Made by a program: the position numbers and the translations under genes. Positions 16,528 to 25,144 of a DNA stretch of 42,328 bases are shown here, one piece after another. A model generated the notes under the pieces. It ran no database searches and had not been told where the DNA came from. It worked only from the letters and a program-made list of their open reading frames with translations. The DNA comes from an uncultured Acetatifactor sp. (GTDB lineage Bacteria; Bacillota; Clostridia; Lachnospirales; Lachnospiraceae), in the NCBI GenBank assembly GCA_947594835.1, contig CANQEH010000022.1:1-42328 (forward strand), given 5' to 3'. Within the stretch, counting starts at the first letter, position 1; every line of letters starts with the position of its first letter.

Positions 16528-16893
16528 TCAGTGAATCAGCATGGATAGTTTTTTCCCACAAAAAACACCTGCCAGACAGCATACAACACTTAAAAATATG
16601 TATATTCCTCCAGACAGGTAAGCCTTGTTTTCAAACAAAGTAAACGCTTCAAGCGAAAAGGTAGAAAAGGTCGTGAATCCGCCGCATACACCTGTTTTCC
16701 AAAACAAGACGGTATTCGGAGATACTTCGTTATGATTGCCCGCAATGCCTGCAATAAATCCTATCAGCGCTGCGCCTGTGATATTTATGAGCAATGTTAA
16801 GATTGGAAAACTTGTTTTAACCGGCAAAAGACTGATCGCATATCTTCCTGCTGCACCCAGCGCACCACCAAGAGAGACAAATAAAAATCCCAT
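16528..16893 (-). CDS. crcB: Fluoride channel CrcB/FluC
   Basis: CrcB/FluC forms a dual-topology dimeric channel that exports fluoride. The start chosen is ATG 16893 (MGFLFVSLGGALGAAGRY) with GGAGGT seven bases upstream, giving 121 residues, the normal size. Conserved motifs are GGALGAAGRY at the N terminus, the NITGA(A)LIGF helix with its polar track (TLLINITG), and GVCGGFTTFSTFSLE, which carries the Phe box and the TTFSTF sodium/fluoride-lining segment. Four membrane helices are evident. It has its own promoter 35 bp upstream of the start. I saw no convincing fluoride riboswitch in front of it. Confidence 0.95.
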   Translation of the reverse strand: MGFLFVSLGGALGAAGRYAISLLPVKTSFPILTLLINITGAALIGFIAGIAGNHNEVSPNTVLFWKTGVCGGFTTFSTFSLEAFTLFENKAYLSGGIYIFLSVVCCLAGVFCGKKLSMLIH

Positions 16894-16927
16894 GATTGAT
16901 ACCTCCTGCCAATGTAGATTTTCTTTG

Positions 16928-16956
16928 AGTGTATCAAAAACACTCCTGGCTTTCAA
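16928..16956 (-). promoter_or_regulatory. Promoter of crcB
   Basis: TTGAAA (16951-16956) and TACACT (16928-16933) with a 17-bp spacer on the minus strand. The predicted start is about 30 nt before the crcB ATG, too short for a riboswitch. Confidence 0.65.
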
Positions 16957-16968
16957 CCGCTCATCTGC

Positions 16969-16996
16969 AAAAAAACACCCGGCCGCAGCCGAGTGT
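16969..16996 (-). terminator. Intrinsic terminator ending the dlt-like operon
   Basis: On the minus strand ACACTCGGC and GCCGGGTGT form a nine-pair stem (one G-U) closing a TGCG tetraloop, followed by a T-run. It lies about 300 bp past the lipoprotein gene and just before the crcB promoter. The stretch 16997-17291 between them holds no gene I can support. Confidence 0.85.
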
Positions 16997-17291
16997 CATA
17001 CATAACTAGGTGAGCGTATTTAAAGGATGCACCGTATCTCATCGCTTTCTTCGTCAGGAGAGAAACGCCATGCTGATCTCACAGCCTTTTGCTGAAACAG
17101 ATAATACGATTTGCCTCTGCAAACATAAATTTATAGTTATTCAGTCTAAGCTTATAATTCAACCAGCTTTCCCTTGGAAAAACAATAGATGTTCTCTTTT
17201 TTGTATCCATACTTGTTTATGTCCATACTTGGAATTAGGTTTAGTCATGGGACCAGGCAGGGCCATCCGTCCACGCAAAAGGAACCGCCCG

Positions 17292-17873
17292 TTACTCCAG
17301 CGCGCCAGACTGGTACTGGATCGAGATGACCTGGTCGCCGTCCAGAATAAAGTTCAGCTTCATGCCGTCCTTCGCATAGGTGAGCAAAGAGCCGTTTTCC
17401 TGGTAATCCGTACCATACTTTTCCTCCACCTTTGCCCTGGAATCTCCAATGGCCACACCCTCCGGCGTCGTCACGGAATCATCCTTCAAGACCACGGCAG
17501 ACACATAATCCTTCCCGTCCGTGGGGTAAGTCTCCATCTCAAAGCCGCTGTAAGTATAAATTTTATCCAAGCCCTCAAAGGCACAGCTTGCGGCCTCGTA
17601 GTAAGAATTGGGCTCCCCCAGGGCATCCACAATGGGCGAAGCGTCCGCATCCATGGAAATGGTCACGCCGCCGCTTGCAAACACAAATCCCACAGCGCTG
17701 TCCGTGCTCTGCTGCTCTTCCTCTCCGGTGCCGGCCTGTTCGGCAGTACTCACCACGGGGGCAGCGCTCCCTCCGTCCCCCTGGATGATGTGCTCGCTCT
17801 CCCCGCAGCCTGTAAGCAGTATACCGCACACTGCGGTCAGCGCCAATCCCCGTCCCAGATCATTTCTTTTCAT
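17292..17873 (-). CDS. Lipoprotein of unknown function
   Basis: The 193-residue product has a lipoprotein signal peptide with lipobox LTGC (Cys23), a low-complexity linker rich in Gly, Glu, Ser and Gln (about 24-58), and a compact soluble domain. The stretch YETYPTDGKDYVSAVVLKDD-like beta hairpins, VAIGDSRAKVEEKYGTDY and MKLNFILDGDQVISIQYQ resemble the small-protein folds of the BLIP/SmpA-like type found in many Firmicutes lipoproteins (GDS...V...YG). It follows the SGNH-protein gene by 44 bp, so it is probably the last gene of the dlt-like operon. Function is not assigned. Confidence 0.75.
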   Translation of the reverse strand: MKRNDLGRGLALTAVCGILLTGCGESEHIIQGDGGSAAPVVSTAEQAGTGEEEQQSTDSAVGFVFASGGVTISMDADASPIVDALGEPNSYYEAASCAFEGLDKIYTYSGFEMETYPTDGKDYVSAVVLKDDSVTTPEGVAIGDSRAKVEEKYGTDYQENGSLLTYAKDGMKLNFILDGDQVISIQYQSGALE

Positions 17874-17917
17874 AAGCTTCTTCTCCTCCCTGTCTGTTCC
17901 ATAGGTTCTTCTTCCGA

Positions 17918-18967
17918 TTATGGAGTCTGCGGCGTCATGCCATACTTCTCATACTGGGCGTCCCGATCCCGCTCATAGGCCGCAGTCTTCTCCTGCCACT
18001 GCTCTGTAAGCCCTTCCTCTCCCCTGCGGTCCGCAAGCCCCATATCCTCCCGGAGATATTCCCCGAGGTAGCGCGTGATTTTTTCCGCACCCGACAGATT
18101 CAAATGCAGCCCAGCGTCATAAGTGTCCGATGAAAAGTCGAGTCCTGTCTCTTCGGTGAGTTCCAGAAAATTGAGATAGGGCAGCTCCCGCCTGCGGGCG
18201 TATTCCTCCACCTGTTCCTCCCACTGGGGATACCAGTAGGGATACAGGCTGGGCGCTTTCACCAAAAGCAGCCGGATCCCCTTCTCCCGGCAGAGATCTG
18301 CAATCTTGTCCATGTAAGTCCAGGCATTGTCGCCAAAGCTGTAATCTGCCAGAATCCTGCCCTCCGGCACATTCTCCGCAGGCCGCACATCCACCCGCAT
18401 ATAGTAGCCGTTGTGGGTCACCTGCTCCCGCCGGAACATCCCCTGTACATCCTTCACAGTCAGCTCGCTCCAACGGGAATGGTACCGCAGCAGCGGGAAC
18501 ACATACTCCAGAAAGCTTTCCCCCTCCGTCATGGAAGCCAGAATCGATTTTGCCTTAGAGCCCGACCAGCGCATTCCCTCCAGCGTCATACGGTTGTACG
18601 CCTCGCTCTGGGGTCTGTCATACTGCAGCGCAAGCACATTGAACACCACCACGTCCGGCGTCTCATAGCGGAGCGTGTCTTCCAGCAGATAATAGGACTG
18701 CCAGATCAGCTGCTGGGCGCTGCCCCGGATATAACTGTTGATTCCATACTCCTGCCATAAGACTTCAGGCGAGAAATTTTCATAGACCTCGCAGTCTCCG
18801 ATAAAGACCACGTCATGATCCTTCTCTTCCCCATAATATTCCCGGATCATAGCGCCTTCCGTGATATCGTAGATGTATTTCGGCATTAAAAGTTCCTGCA
18901 GCAGCGCCAGCGACAGTACCACCGCCGCAGCCGTGCCAAGGATTTTCCACAGTTTCCGCTTTTTCAA
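17918..18967 (-). CDS. SGNH/DltD-like protein with Cys in the nucleophile position
   Basis: The 349-residue product has one N-terminal membrane helix (about residues 7-26) and an extracytoplasmic SGNH-hydrolase-like domain. The block I motif, normally G-x-S, reads VVFIGDCEVYENFSP (Cys59). The C-terminal catalytic dyad is present as DAGLHLNLSG (Asp284 and His288). In dlt-type operons the DltD partner receives an acyl or aminoacyl group delivered by the MBOAT protein and places it on teichoic acid or another envelope polymer. The gene directly follows the MBOAT gene (82 bp). Whether Cys59 is the nucleophile, which would allow a thioester intermediate, is inference. Confidence 0.8.
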   Translation of the reverse strand: MKKRKLWKILGTAAAVVLSLALLQELLMPKYIYDITEGAMIREYYGEEKDHDVVFIGDCEVYENFSPEVLWQEYGINSYIRGSAQQLIWQSYYLLEDTLRYETPDVVVFNVLALQYDRPQSEAYNRMTLEGMRWSGSKAKSILASMTEGESFLEYVFPLLRYHSRWSELTVKDVQGMFRREQVTHNGYYMRVDVRPAENVPEGRILADYSFGDNAWTYMDKIADLCREKGIRLLLVKAPSLYPYWYPQWEEQVEEYARRRELPYLNFLELTEETGLDFSSDTYDAGLHLNLSGAEKITRYLGEYLREDMGLADRRGEEGLTEQWQEKTAAYERDRDAQYEKYGMTPQTP

Positions 18968-19049
18968 CCTTTTCCTCCCGTCCGAAGCCCCAAAGCGCGG
19001 CCGCCGGCCAACAGCGCCCCCATGACCGGCCCGGCGTCAGACCGTTGTC

Positions 19050-20645
19050 TTAAAACTGATTATAAATAAACTGGCTGGCGTCATAGCCGTTCCCATAGGC
19101 CCCTGCCAGCAGTACGATCAGAAACAGCCCGTACCAAAGGATTGCCCTGACAGGATAGGGGTACGCCGCAATCCTTTCCCGGACGCTCCCCCTTCTCTGA
19201 ACCATGCTCACTGCAAAAAGCAGCGCAAGCCCCAGGACAAGCACGCCGTAATCCACAGCGGTAAGCCCCAGCCCAAGCAGGGAGCCATCCCACAAAATCG
19301 ACCAGTTAAACTCCGTAAACATGGTGCCGAACATTCGAAAGGTCAGCGGGACGTTCCGATAGCAGTCGAACATCCTTAGACAGCTCATGAGAAGCACCGT
19401 CCGTATCACCTGAAATGCCCGAAACCACAGGCGTCCCTCCGCTTTCGGAAACCTGCCGCGCAAAAAACCGTACAGCGGGCCCAGCTCCTGCGACACCATG
19501 ATCACCACCCAGTTTCCCAAGCCCCAGACGATAAAATTCCAGCTGGCCCCATGCCAGATACCGGTGGCGGCCCAGACCGCAAAAGAGGAGAGATAGACCG
19601 GGATCCGCTTTCCCACCGTCTCGCCGAGATGCGCCCTTGACCACTTGGAAAGCTTCAGCATGGGCTTGCTCACCGATATGGGGTAAAAGATATAATCCGT
19701 AAACCAGGTTCCCATGGAAATATGCCATCTTCTCCAGTACTCCTTGATGGATTTTGAGAAGTAGGGGCGTATGAAGTTTTCCTTCACCGTGATGCCCAGC
19801 GCCTGGCCGATGCCTATGGTGATGTCAATCCCGCCGGTAAAATCCGCGTACAGCTCCAGGGCGTAAAAGAGCATTCCCACCAGCACCCACGCGCCGCTGT
19901 GGATCTCGGGCTCCCGGATGATGGCGTTCACCGCCGTCAGGATCCGATCCGCGATGACAAGCTTTTTAAAATATCCCCACAGGATCCTCTCCAGGCCCAG
20001 AGCCACCGTCCTGGCATGAAAGGGATGTTCCTCATACAGGCTCTTCCCCAGGTCGCCGAACCGGCTGATGGGGCCCTGGATCAGCTGGGGAAAAAAGGAC
20101 ACGAACAACCCCAGCCGGAAAAGGTTCTTCTCCGCCGGAACCGTCCCCCTGTAAACGTCGATCAGATACCCCAGCGCCTGAAAAGTGTAAAAGGAAATGC
20201 CCAGAGGAAGGACAAAATCAGGGACATCCAGCCGCCTTTCCAATCCCACCGCCCCAAGCAGGGCATTCGCATTAGCAATGGCAAATGCGGCATACTTCAC
20301 CACCGCAAGGATGCCCAGGTTTAACAGCAGACACAGCACCAGCAGACGCCGCTGCCTGCGTTTTCCCTTCTCCTTCCAGGCTTTCTTCTCCTCCCTGGTC
20401 AGGGTCTTGCCGCACTCTTTCACATAAGCCGCCGTCTTTTCCCCTCTGGCCTGTATGGCACGGCCAGTCAGCCAGACAGAAACGGTAGTCGTCATGATAT
20501 ACAGAAGATACTCCGGCCCCGCAAAGAAATAAAAGAGGTAACTGGCAGCCAGAAGCAGCGGCCACTGGCACTTTTTCGGCACCAGATAATAGAGAAGGAA
20601 CAGAATGGCCGCAAAGCCTATAAAGCCGTAAGATGTAAAAAGCAT
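19050..20645 (-). CDS. MBOAT-family O-acyltransferase, DltB/AlgI type
   Basis: The 531-residue integral membrane protein has about eleven hydrophobic segments and the MBOAT core. It starts MLFTSYGFIGFAAILFLLYYLVP, the typical AlgI/DltB N terminus. The region KSIKEYWRRWHISMGTWFTDYIFYP carries conserved His308, and TGIWHGASWNFIVWG carries the nearly invariant catalytic His365. It would move an activated acyl or aminoacyl group from the carrier protein across the membrane to the DltD-like partner. The start lies four bases after the carrier-protein stop. The order ligase, carrier, MBOAT, SGNH is that of dlt operons, but the sequence looks closer to alginate-type MBOATs than to canonical DltB. 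Confidence 0.9.
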   Translation of the reverse strand: MLFTSYGFIGFAAILFLLYYLVPKKCQWPLLLAASYLFYFFAGPEYLLYIMTTTVSVWLTGRAIQARGEKTAAYVKECGKTLTREEKKAWKEKGKRRQRRLLVLCLLLNLGILAVVKYAAFAIANANALLGAVGLERRLDVPDFVLPLGISFYTFQALGYLIDVYRGTVPAEKNLFRLGLFVSFFPQLIQGPISRFGDLGKSLYEEHPFHARTVALGLERILWGYFKKLVIADRILTAVNAIIREPEIHSGAWVLVGMLFYALELYADFTGGIDITIGIGQALGITVKENFIRPYFSKSIKEYWRRWHISMGTWFTDYIFYPISVSKPMLKLSKWSRAHLGETVGKRIPVYLSSFAVWAATGIWHGASWNFIVWGLGNWVVIMVSQELGPLYGFLRGRFPKAEGRLWFRAFQVIRTVLLMSCLRMFDCYRNVPLTFRMFGTMFTEFNWSILWDGSLLGLGLTAVDYGVLVLGLALLFAVSMVQRRGSVRERIAAYPYPVRAILWYGLFLIVLLAGAYGNGYDASQFIYNQF

Positions 20646-20649
20646 TTGG

Positions 20650-20880
20650 TCACTCTCCGTCCTCCAGCTTCTGGATCAGCGCATACAAAGCTTTTGCCGA
20701 GTTAAAATTTTCCGGCGTGATCTTTTCCGCCGTAATAGCCACGTCAAACCTCTCGTTGATCTCGGCAATGACGGATACAATGTCAAAGGAATCCAGTATT
20801 TTGTCGTCGATCAGCCTGTCACAGGTCGTAAAGTCAACCTCCGGATGGAGATCTTCCAAAATTTCCAACAGTTCTTCCAT
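20650..20880 (-). CDS. Acyl/D-aminoacyl carrier protein (DltC-like)
   Basis: The 76-residue product (start MEELLEILEDL at 20880, with AGGAAGG nine bases upstream) is an acidic helical carrier protein. An upstream in-frame ATG at 20901 lies inside the ligase gene and lacks a good site. The phosphopantetheine attachment serine is Ser31 in KILDSFDIVSV, a DSFD variant of the usual DS(L/I) motif also seen in DltC. It would carry the amino acid activated by the upstream ligase as a thioester. It needs a phosphopantetheinyl transferase; one is encoded at 38062. Confidence 0.88.
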   Translation of the reverse strand: MEELLEILEDLHPEVDFTTCDRLIDDKILDSFDIVSVIAEINERFDVAITAEKITPENFNSAKALYALIQKLEDGE

Positions 20881-20885
20881 CTCTC

Positions 20886-22409
20886 TCACCTTCCTTTCCA
20901 TTCCTGGGAAACGCCTGAGCGCAGCGCCGCCCTGTCAATCTTTCCGTTGGCGGTAAAGGGCATCTTCTCAAGCCGCGTGATACGATTCGGCATCATATAC
21001 CGCGGCAGTCTGTCCTTTAGGGCTTCCGCCAGCTCCTTCTCCGAAATTTCCCCCACATAGTACAGCATGATCCGGCCTTTTCCCTCATCATAGGCACAGC
21101 CTGCAATCTTCACGGGCTCCAGCAGATTCACATTGGCTTCGATTTCTCCCAGCTCGATCCGATGGCCCATATGCTTGATCTGATAATCCTTGCGGGAGAC
21201 AAATACGAGCTCTCCCTGCTCGTTGAGCCGTCCGATGTCCCCCGTCCGATAGATCATTTCGGGATAAGCCGTGTTCAGGGGATTCTGTACAAAGGCCTGC
21301 CTTGTCCGCTCAAAATCATTATAGTAACCCAGCGTCAGGGAAGTCCCACGGATACAGATCTCTCCCTCTTCGCCTGCGGCTGCCCGCTCATCCTTCTCGT
21401 TTAAAAGCAAAATCTCCGTGTTCTTAAAGGGTCGTCCGATGGGGATTGGCTCCCCGTCCTGCAGCTCGCGCTCCACTCTGTAATAGCAGCACATCCCCGT
21501 CCCTTCCGTAGGGCCGTAGAGATTGGTGAACTTCGCCTGCGGAAGCGCCTCCCGCCATTTTCTGAACTGCTTCAAGGGAAACACCTCACTGCCAAAGGCT
21601 ATGTTGCGCAGATACTGCGGCGTCACGGTGCGGAAGGTCTCAAACGCGGAGACCATCGTCAGCGCCGACACGACCCAGCAGATGGTGTTGATCTTGTGCT
21701 CGTTTAAAAACTCTACCAGCTTAACCGGCAGGGTAAACAGCTCCCGGGGGATCAGCCACGTCGTGGCTCCAAACTTGAGGGTTGGATATAATTCCTTCAG
21801 ACAGGCGTCAAAATAAAGCGGCGTCTGATTGCCAAACACCGTATTCTCGTCAAATCCCATCACCTCAGAAAGCTGTTCGATGTAGTCGATCACTGAGCGG
21901 TGGCAGGCCGCCACCCCTTTGGGAACCCCGGTAGAGCCGGAGGTAAACACAATGTAGACAGGATCCGTGTCGATGGCCCTGTCGTAAATCTTCTGCAGGG
22001 CTTCCTCGTCCACATCCCCCCCGCAGGCGTCCTCATAGAGCACGATTTCTCCCTGGAACCGAAGCTGCCTTGCCGCCTGCTCTGTGGAGGCATCACAGAT
22101 CAGCATCCCGGCCTTGACGTTTTCCAGGATCAGGTCGATGCGCACGGACGGCATTTCCTCATCAATGGGAACATAGAAATTCCCGGCGGCGATCACGCCG
22201 AAAAAAGCCGTGATCTCCTCCGGGGACTTGCCCATAAACACCACCACAGGCTGTTTCTCTATCCCTTTTCGGTGGAGAAAAGTCGCAATGGCCCGGCTCT
22301 GGCCGTAAACCTGGGCAAAGGTCATCACCCGCCTGGGGTCCGCAAAAGCTGTTTTATCCGGTTTTACACGGACGATATCATTCAGATAGTCCAGCACATT
22401 GTTCTGCAT
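20886..22409 (-). CDS. AMP-dependent amino-acid ligase (DltA-like adenylation protein)
   Basis: This 507-residue stand-alone adenylation domain would activate an amino acid with ATP and load it on the carrier protein downstream. All core motifs are present: A3 VFTSGSTGVPKG (154-165), A5 NLYGPTE (296-302), A7 YRTGD, A8 KHMGHRIELGEIE and A10 NGKIDR with catalytic Lys490. In DltA proteins a Cys in FCGEV near residue 269 helps select D-alanine. Here the same place reads AFGSEV (271-276) with no Cys, so the substrate may not be D-alanine. The next upstream gene is an Asp/Glu-type racemase. The stop codon lies five bases before the carrier-protein start. Confidence 0.85.
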   Translation of the reverse strand: MQNNVLDYLNDIVRVKPDKTAFADPRRVMTFAQVYGQSRAIATFLHRKGIEKQPVVVFMGKSPEEITAFFGVIAAGNFYVPIDEEMPSVRIDLILENVKAGMLICDASTEQAARQLRFQGEIVLYEDACGGDVDEEALQKIYDRAIDTDPVYIVFTSGSTGVPKGVAACHRSVIDYIEQLSEVMGFDENTVFGNQTPLYFDACLKELYPTLKFGATTWLIPRELFTLPVKLVEFLNEHKINTICWVVSALTMVSAFETFRTVTPQYLRNIAFGSEVFPLKQFRKWREALPQAKFTNLYGPTEGTGMCCYYRVERELQDGEPIPIGRPFKNTEILLLNEKDERAAAGEEGEICIRGTSLTLGYYNDFERTRQAFVQNPLNTAYPEMIYRTGDIGRLNEQGELVFVSRKDYQIKHMGHRIELGEIEANVNLLEPVKIAGCAYDEGKGRIMLYYVGEISEKELAEALKDRLPRYMMPNRITRLEKMPFTANGKIDRAALRSGVSQEWKGR

Positions 22410-22413
22410 CTTG

Positions 22414-23130
22414 CTACTCCGTTATCAATTGATCGTATTCCTTCTTCAGCCTGCCGCAGGCAAGCACCGCTTCCCGGGAAAGCACCTCCATCACATCCAG
22501 AAAACCCGGTTCCAGCCTGTAGTCCCGCTTGATCAGGGAAAGCTCCGTGCATCCTAACAGGATCACCTGGGCGCCCTCCCCAGACAACTGTCGGGCCGCA
22601 TCATAAAACAGCGGCATCTCCACCGGCTTTCCGGCCTTCACATTGTCGTAGATCATGTGCATGACCTGACGCTGGCCCTCTTTAGGCGGGAGCACACAAC
22701 TGATGCCCGCATCCTCCAGGGAACGCTGAAACAGGCCGCTCTGCACGGTGCCGTCCGTGGCCATCAGTCCTGCCCGTTCTACGCCCGCGTTCTTTAAATA
22801 AAGCACGGTCTTTTCAATACCGTTTAAAACCGGGCGGCCTATCCCGTCCTCCAGCTGCCGTTCAAAATAATGGGCGGTGATGCAGGGGATCGCAATGACT
22901 TCCGCCCCCAGACTGACCAGCCCCTGGCCGACCCTGATCATGGCAGGCAGCGGATTTTCCCGGCTATTATCCAATATGTATCCCGTCCGGTCCGGTATCT
23001 GGGGCATACTGTGCAGCAGGACTTCCATGTGCTCCTGATCCGTCTGCGCATCGCTCATCTGAACCAGCAGCTGCAGGAAATATGCCGTGGCCATGGGACC
23101 CAGACCGCCGATCACACCCAGCTTTTTCAC
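22414..23130 (-). CDS. Aspartate/glutamate racemase family protein
   Basis: This cofactor-independent racemase family inverts acidic amino acids using two cysteines. The product, about 238 residues from GTG 23130 (KKLGVIGGLGPMATAYF), has a GGAG site six bases upstream; an upstream GTG at 23160 gives ten atypical residues. Catalytic cysteines are in IAIPCITAHYF and ILLGCTELSLI, and the GGLGPMAT loop typical of aspartate racemases is intact. It lies four bases before the ligase gene, so translation is coupled. A racemase inside a dlt-like operon suggests it makes the D-amino acid that the ligase uses. Aspartate, glutamate and broad-specificity activity cannot be told apart here. Confidence 0.88.
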   Translation of the reverse strand: MKKLGVIGGLGPMATAYFLQLLVQMSDAQTDQEHMEVLLHSMPQIPDRTGYILDNSRENPLPAMIRVGQGLVSLGAEVIAIPCITAHYFERQLEDGIGRPVLNGIEKTVLYLKNAGVERAGLMATDGTVQSGLFQRSLEDAGISCVLPPKEGQRQVMHMIYDNVKAGKPVEMPLFYDAARQLSGEGAQVILLGCTELSLIKRDYRLEPGFLDVMEVLSREAVLACGRLKKEYDQLITE

Positions 23131-23172
23131 ATCGCACTCCAATCCGCGCCTCCCGCGCACTCCGATGATCCG

Positions 23173-24783
23173 TCAGTTTACCTGGGGGTAAGCGTCGTGG
23201 TCGTAATTATGGGAATTGTGGTGGGAAGCGGAATAGTTCATCAGATCTGCATCCGTCCACAGGAAAAATCCCCTGGGGCCTCCCTGTCTGGGACAGGTGT
23301 CAAAGTGAAGCCATCCTTCCCCCACGTCTACCAGATTCCAGTAATGCATGGTTTTGGCGGGTATCTTTTGAATATCCATATTGGTGATGCCCGCCCTGGT
23401 CAGCAATTCTTTTGACGTAAACGCAAACACCCTGCAGTCGCCCTTTCGCAGCGCCAGCCCCTCATAGGCGGATTTGATCCAGTCATCCCCGTCGGAATGG
23501 CTGATATACGCTACATTGGTCGTGACCCATGTAAAAATCGCTTCCGCTTTCTGCCTCTGGGTCATCCCCTCCGTGATGATCCCTGCCAGCACCTGGTCGG
23601 CCAGACCATCCACCTCTTCCTGCGTATATGCTCTGGCCGCTACGGTGAGGGAAACCGTGACGCTGGAGACATTGCCCGCTTTGTCCGTGGCAGTGTAAAC
23701 CACCGGGTACACTCCGGGCTCCGCCAGATTTACCTTTGACGTGTCCACAGCAAGGGCAGGCTCCGCCTGACTGTTGTCCGTGACGGAAATATTCTTTCGG
23801 TAGGAGACGCTATCTCCCAGATACACCCTTAGATCGGAGGCGCCATGGATGACGGGGGCCTCCGTATCCGCTTTCAGTGTCAGAAACGCCGTTTCCACCG
23901 TCTGGTTGCCTCCAGCGTCACTGGCCAGAAGGCGTACCTCCTGCTGCCCCTCCAGGCTCCAGTCCGGCTCCTGTTCAAAGGCGACCGTAACGTCCGTCTT
24001 ATCCCTGATATCGGTCACAAAATCCATTGCCTCCCGCGGCGTCATGCAGAACCCTTCCAGATCCTGCACTTCCAGCTGCGGCGGCACGGTATCTTCCACC
24101 CGGAGCAGCGAGTCATACGTCTCTCCGCCCAGCTTAAGGCGGATCCGATGTTCTCCCACTGTGGTGACATCCAGATTTTCGACGTCTGTCACAAAAGCCG
24201 CTTCTTCATTTGTCAGCACAAAATCAGACACGGCGGGCAGCGGGTCTCCCACTTCCATGACGACCACGTCCACCACGCTGGAAATAAAAAGTTCCGCGCT
24301 CAGCGCCGTGACGTTTCCTCCCAGGTCTGTCAGCACCACGCTCACAGTCTGGGAGCCCGGATTCCCGAAATCCGGAGCCGTCCCCCACGCGCAGGTCACC
24401 GCCGTGACGTCCGAAATCCCTGTCACAAAATCTTCAGGCCCGCAGCTCTCTCCCAGCATAATGCTTTTTGAGACTGCCGTCGCAGCCGGGGGCACCGTAT
24501 CCGCCACGATCAGGCGGCAGTCATGGGTAAACCAGCCGCTCTTTACCTTTACCTGATACTCTCCGGGTACCGTAACGTCAAACTGGGTTCCCTCCGCAAA
24601 CACTGCCTCCGGATCCGATTTTTTCAAAAAATCGGAGGGCGTCACATTCACACCTGCTTCCACACGGCAGACCTTGTATGCCAGGGAGTCAACATAAAAC
24701 CACCCGCCCAGGCCAAGGCCCACAAGCAGCGCCGCCAGCACGGCAATGACAATGATTCTCCTTTTTCCAAGATTTTTCCACAT
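23173..24783 (-). CDS. Membrane-anchored transglutaminase-like protein with Ig-like domains
   Basis: The 536-residue product has an N-terminal membrane anchor (about residues 10-28). Four or so Ig-like/HYR-type beta domains follow, marked by repeated DTVPPxxxV, TEAPVIHG and YTATDKAGNVSSVTVSLTV. A C-terminal transglutaminase-like cysteine protease domain ends the protein. The triad is Cys450 in RKGDCRVFA, His480 in MHYWNLV and Asp495 in LHFDTC. Such domains act outside the cell as proteases, transamidases or peptidoglycan-peptide enzymes. GAGGT precedes the ATG and a promoter is visible 20-45 bp upstream. It is the first gene of the seven-gene envelope operon. Confidence 0.85.
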   Translation of the reverse strand: MWKNLGKRRIIVIAVLAALLVGLGLGGWFYVDSLAYKVCRVEAGVNVTPSDFLKKSDPEAVFAEGTQFDVTVPGEYQVKVKSGWFTHDCRLIVADTVPPAATAVSKSIMLGESCGPEDFVTGISDVTAVTCAWGTAPDFGNPGSQTVSVVLTDLGGNVTALSAELFISSVVDVVVMEVGDPLPAVSDFVLTNEEAAFVTDVENLDVTTVGEHRIRLKLGGETYDSLLRVEDTVPPQLEVQDLEGFCMTPREAMDFVTDIRDKTDVTVAFEQEPDWSLEGQQEVRLLASDAGGNQTVETAFLTLKADTEAPVIHGASDLRVYLGDSVSYRKNISVTDNSQAEPALAVDTSKVNLAEPGVYPVVYTATDKAGNVSSVTVSLTVAARAYTQEEVDGLADQVLAGIITEGMTQRQKAEAIFTWVTTNVAYISHSDGDDWIKSAYEGLALRKGDCRVFAFTSKELLTRAGITNMDIQKIPAKTMHYWNLVDVGEGWLHFDTCPRQGGPRGFFLWTDADLMNYSASHHNSHNYDHDAYPQVN

Positions 24784-24800
24784 GATTCTACCTCAGAATA

Positions 24801-24848
24801 AAAATACGCTTTTAAAGGTATTTTGTCAATATCAAAACTTTTTGATAT
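24801..24848 (-). promoter_or_regulatory. Promoter and palindromic operator of the dlt-like operon
   Basis: On the minus strand TTGACA (24824-24829) and TATTTT (24801-24806) are separated by 17 bp. Directly upstream, touching the -35, is a 20-bp near-perfect palindrome (24829-24848) with arms ATATCAAAA and TTTTGATAT. This is a good position for a repressor or activator. The regulator is unknown. Confidence 0.65.
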
Positions 24849-25144
24849 CCCCCATCTTCAAAGTCCTCATGTCCCACAATCAGCTATTTTAAAGGTAATT
24901 CCCAATGCCAGAATCGTTCCTGGAAAACATATCTTTCAGTGTGTCTCCAATGGCGTACAAATAAATTGCAGCATTTCATAAGTCTTCCATTTCAATATTC
25001 TTATCCTGATAGGCTGAATACATATATGATTTATTTATTAAATAGAATCTTTCATGATTGTATTGAAGATGCCCGAAAATAGAAAATATGCGTGCAAAAT
25101 AAGAGTACTTTTCCTTTTCCCGTACTGTCTATAACTCAACATAA
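24849..25144. other. AT-rich intergenic region, leader-distal flank of the CRISPR array
   Basis: About 300 bp of AT-rich sequence with no supportable gene. It separates the envelope operon promoter from the old end of the CRISPR array. The string TTTTAAAGGTA occurs both here (near 24889) and in the promoter region (near 24811). I see no further degenerate repeats. Confidence 0.6.

Noticed and set aside
16894..17060. Fluoride (crcB-motif) riboswitch upstream of crcB
   Set aside because: I could not find the conserved GGNGAUG and CUGAUG-type pairing; the hairpin at 16969-16996 is better explained as the end of the upstream operon, and crcB has its own promoter after it.
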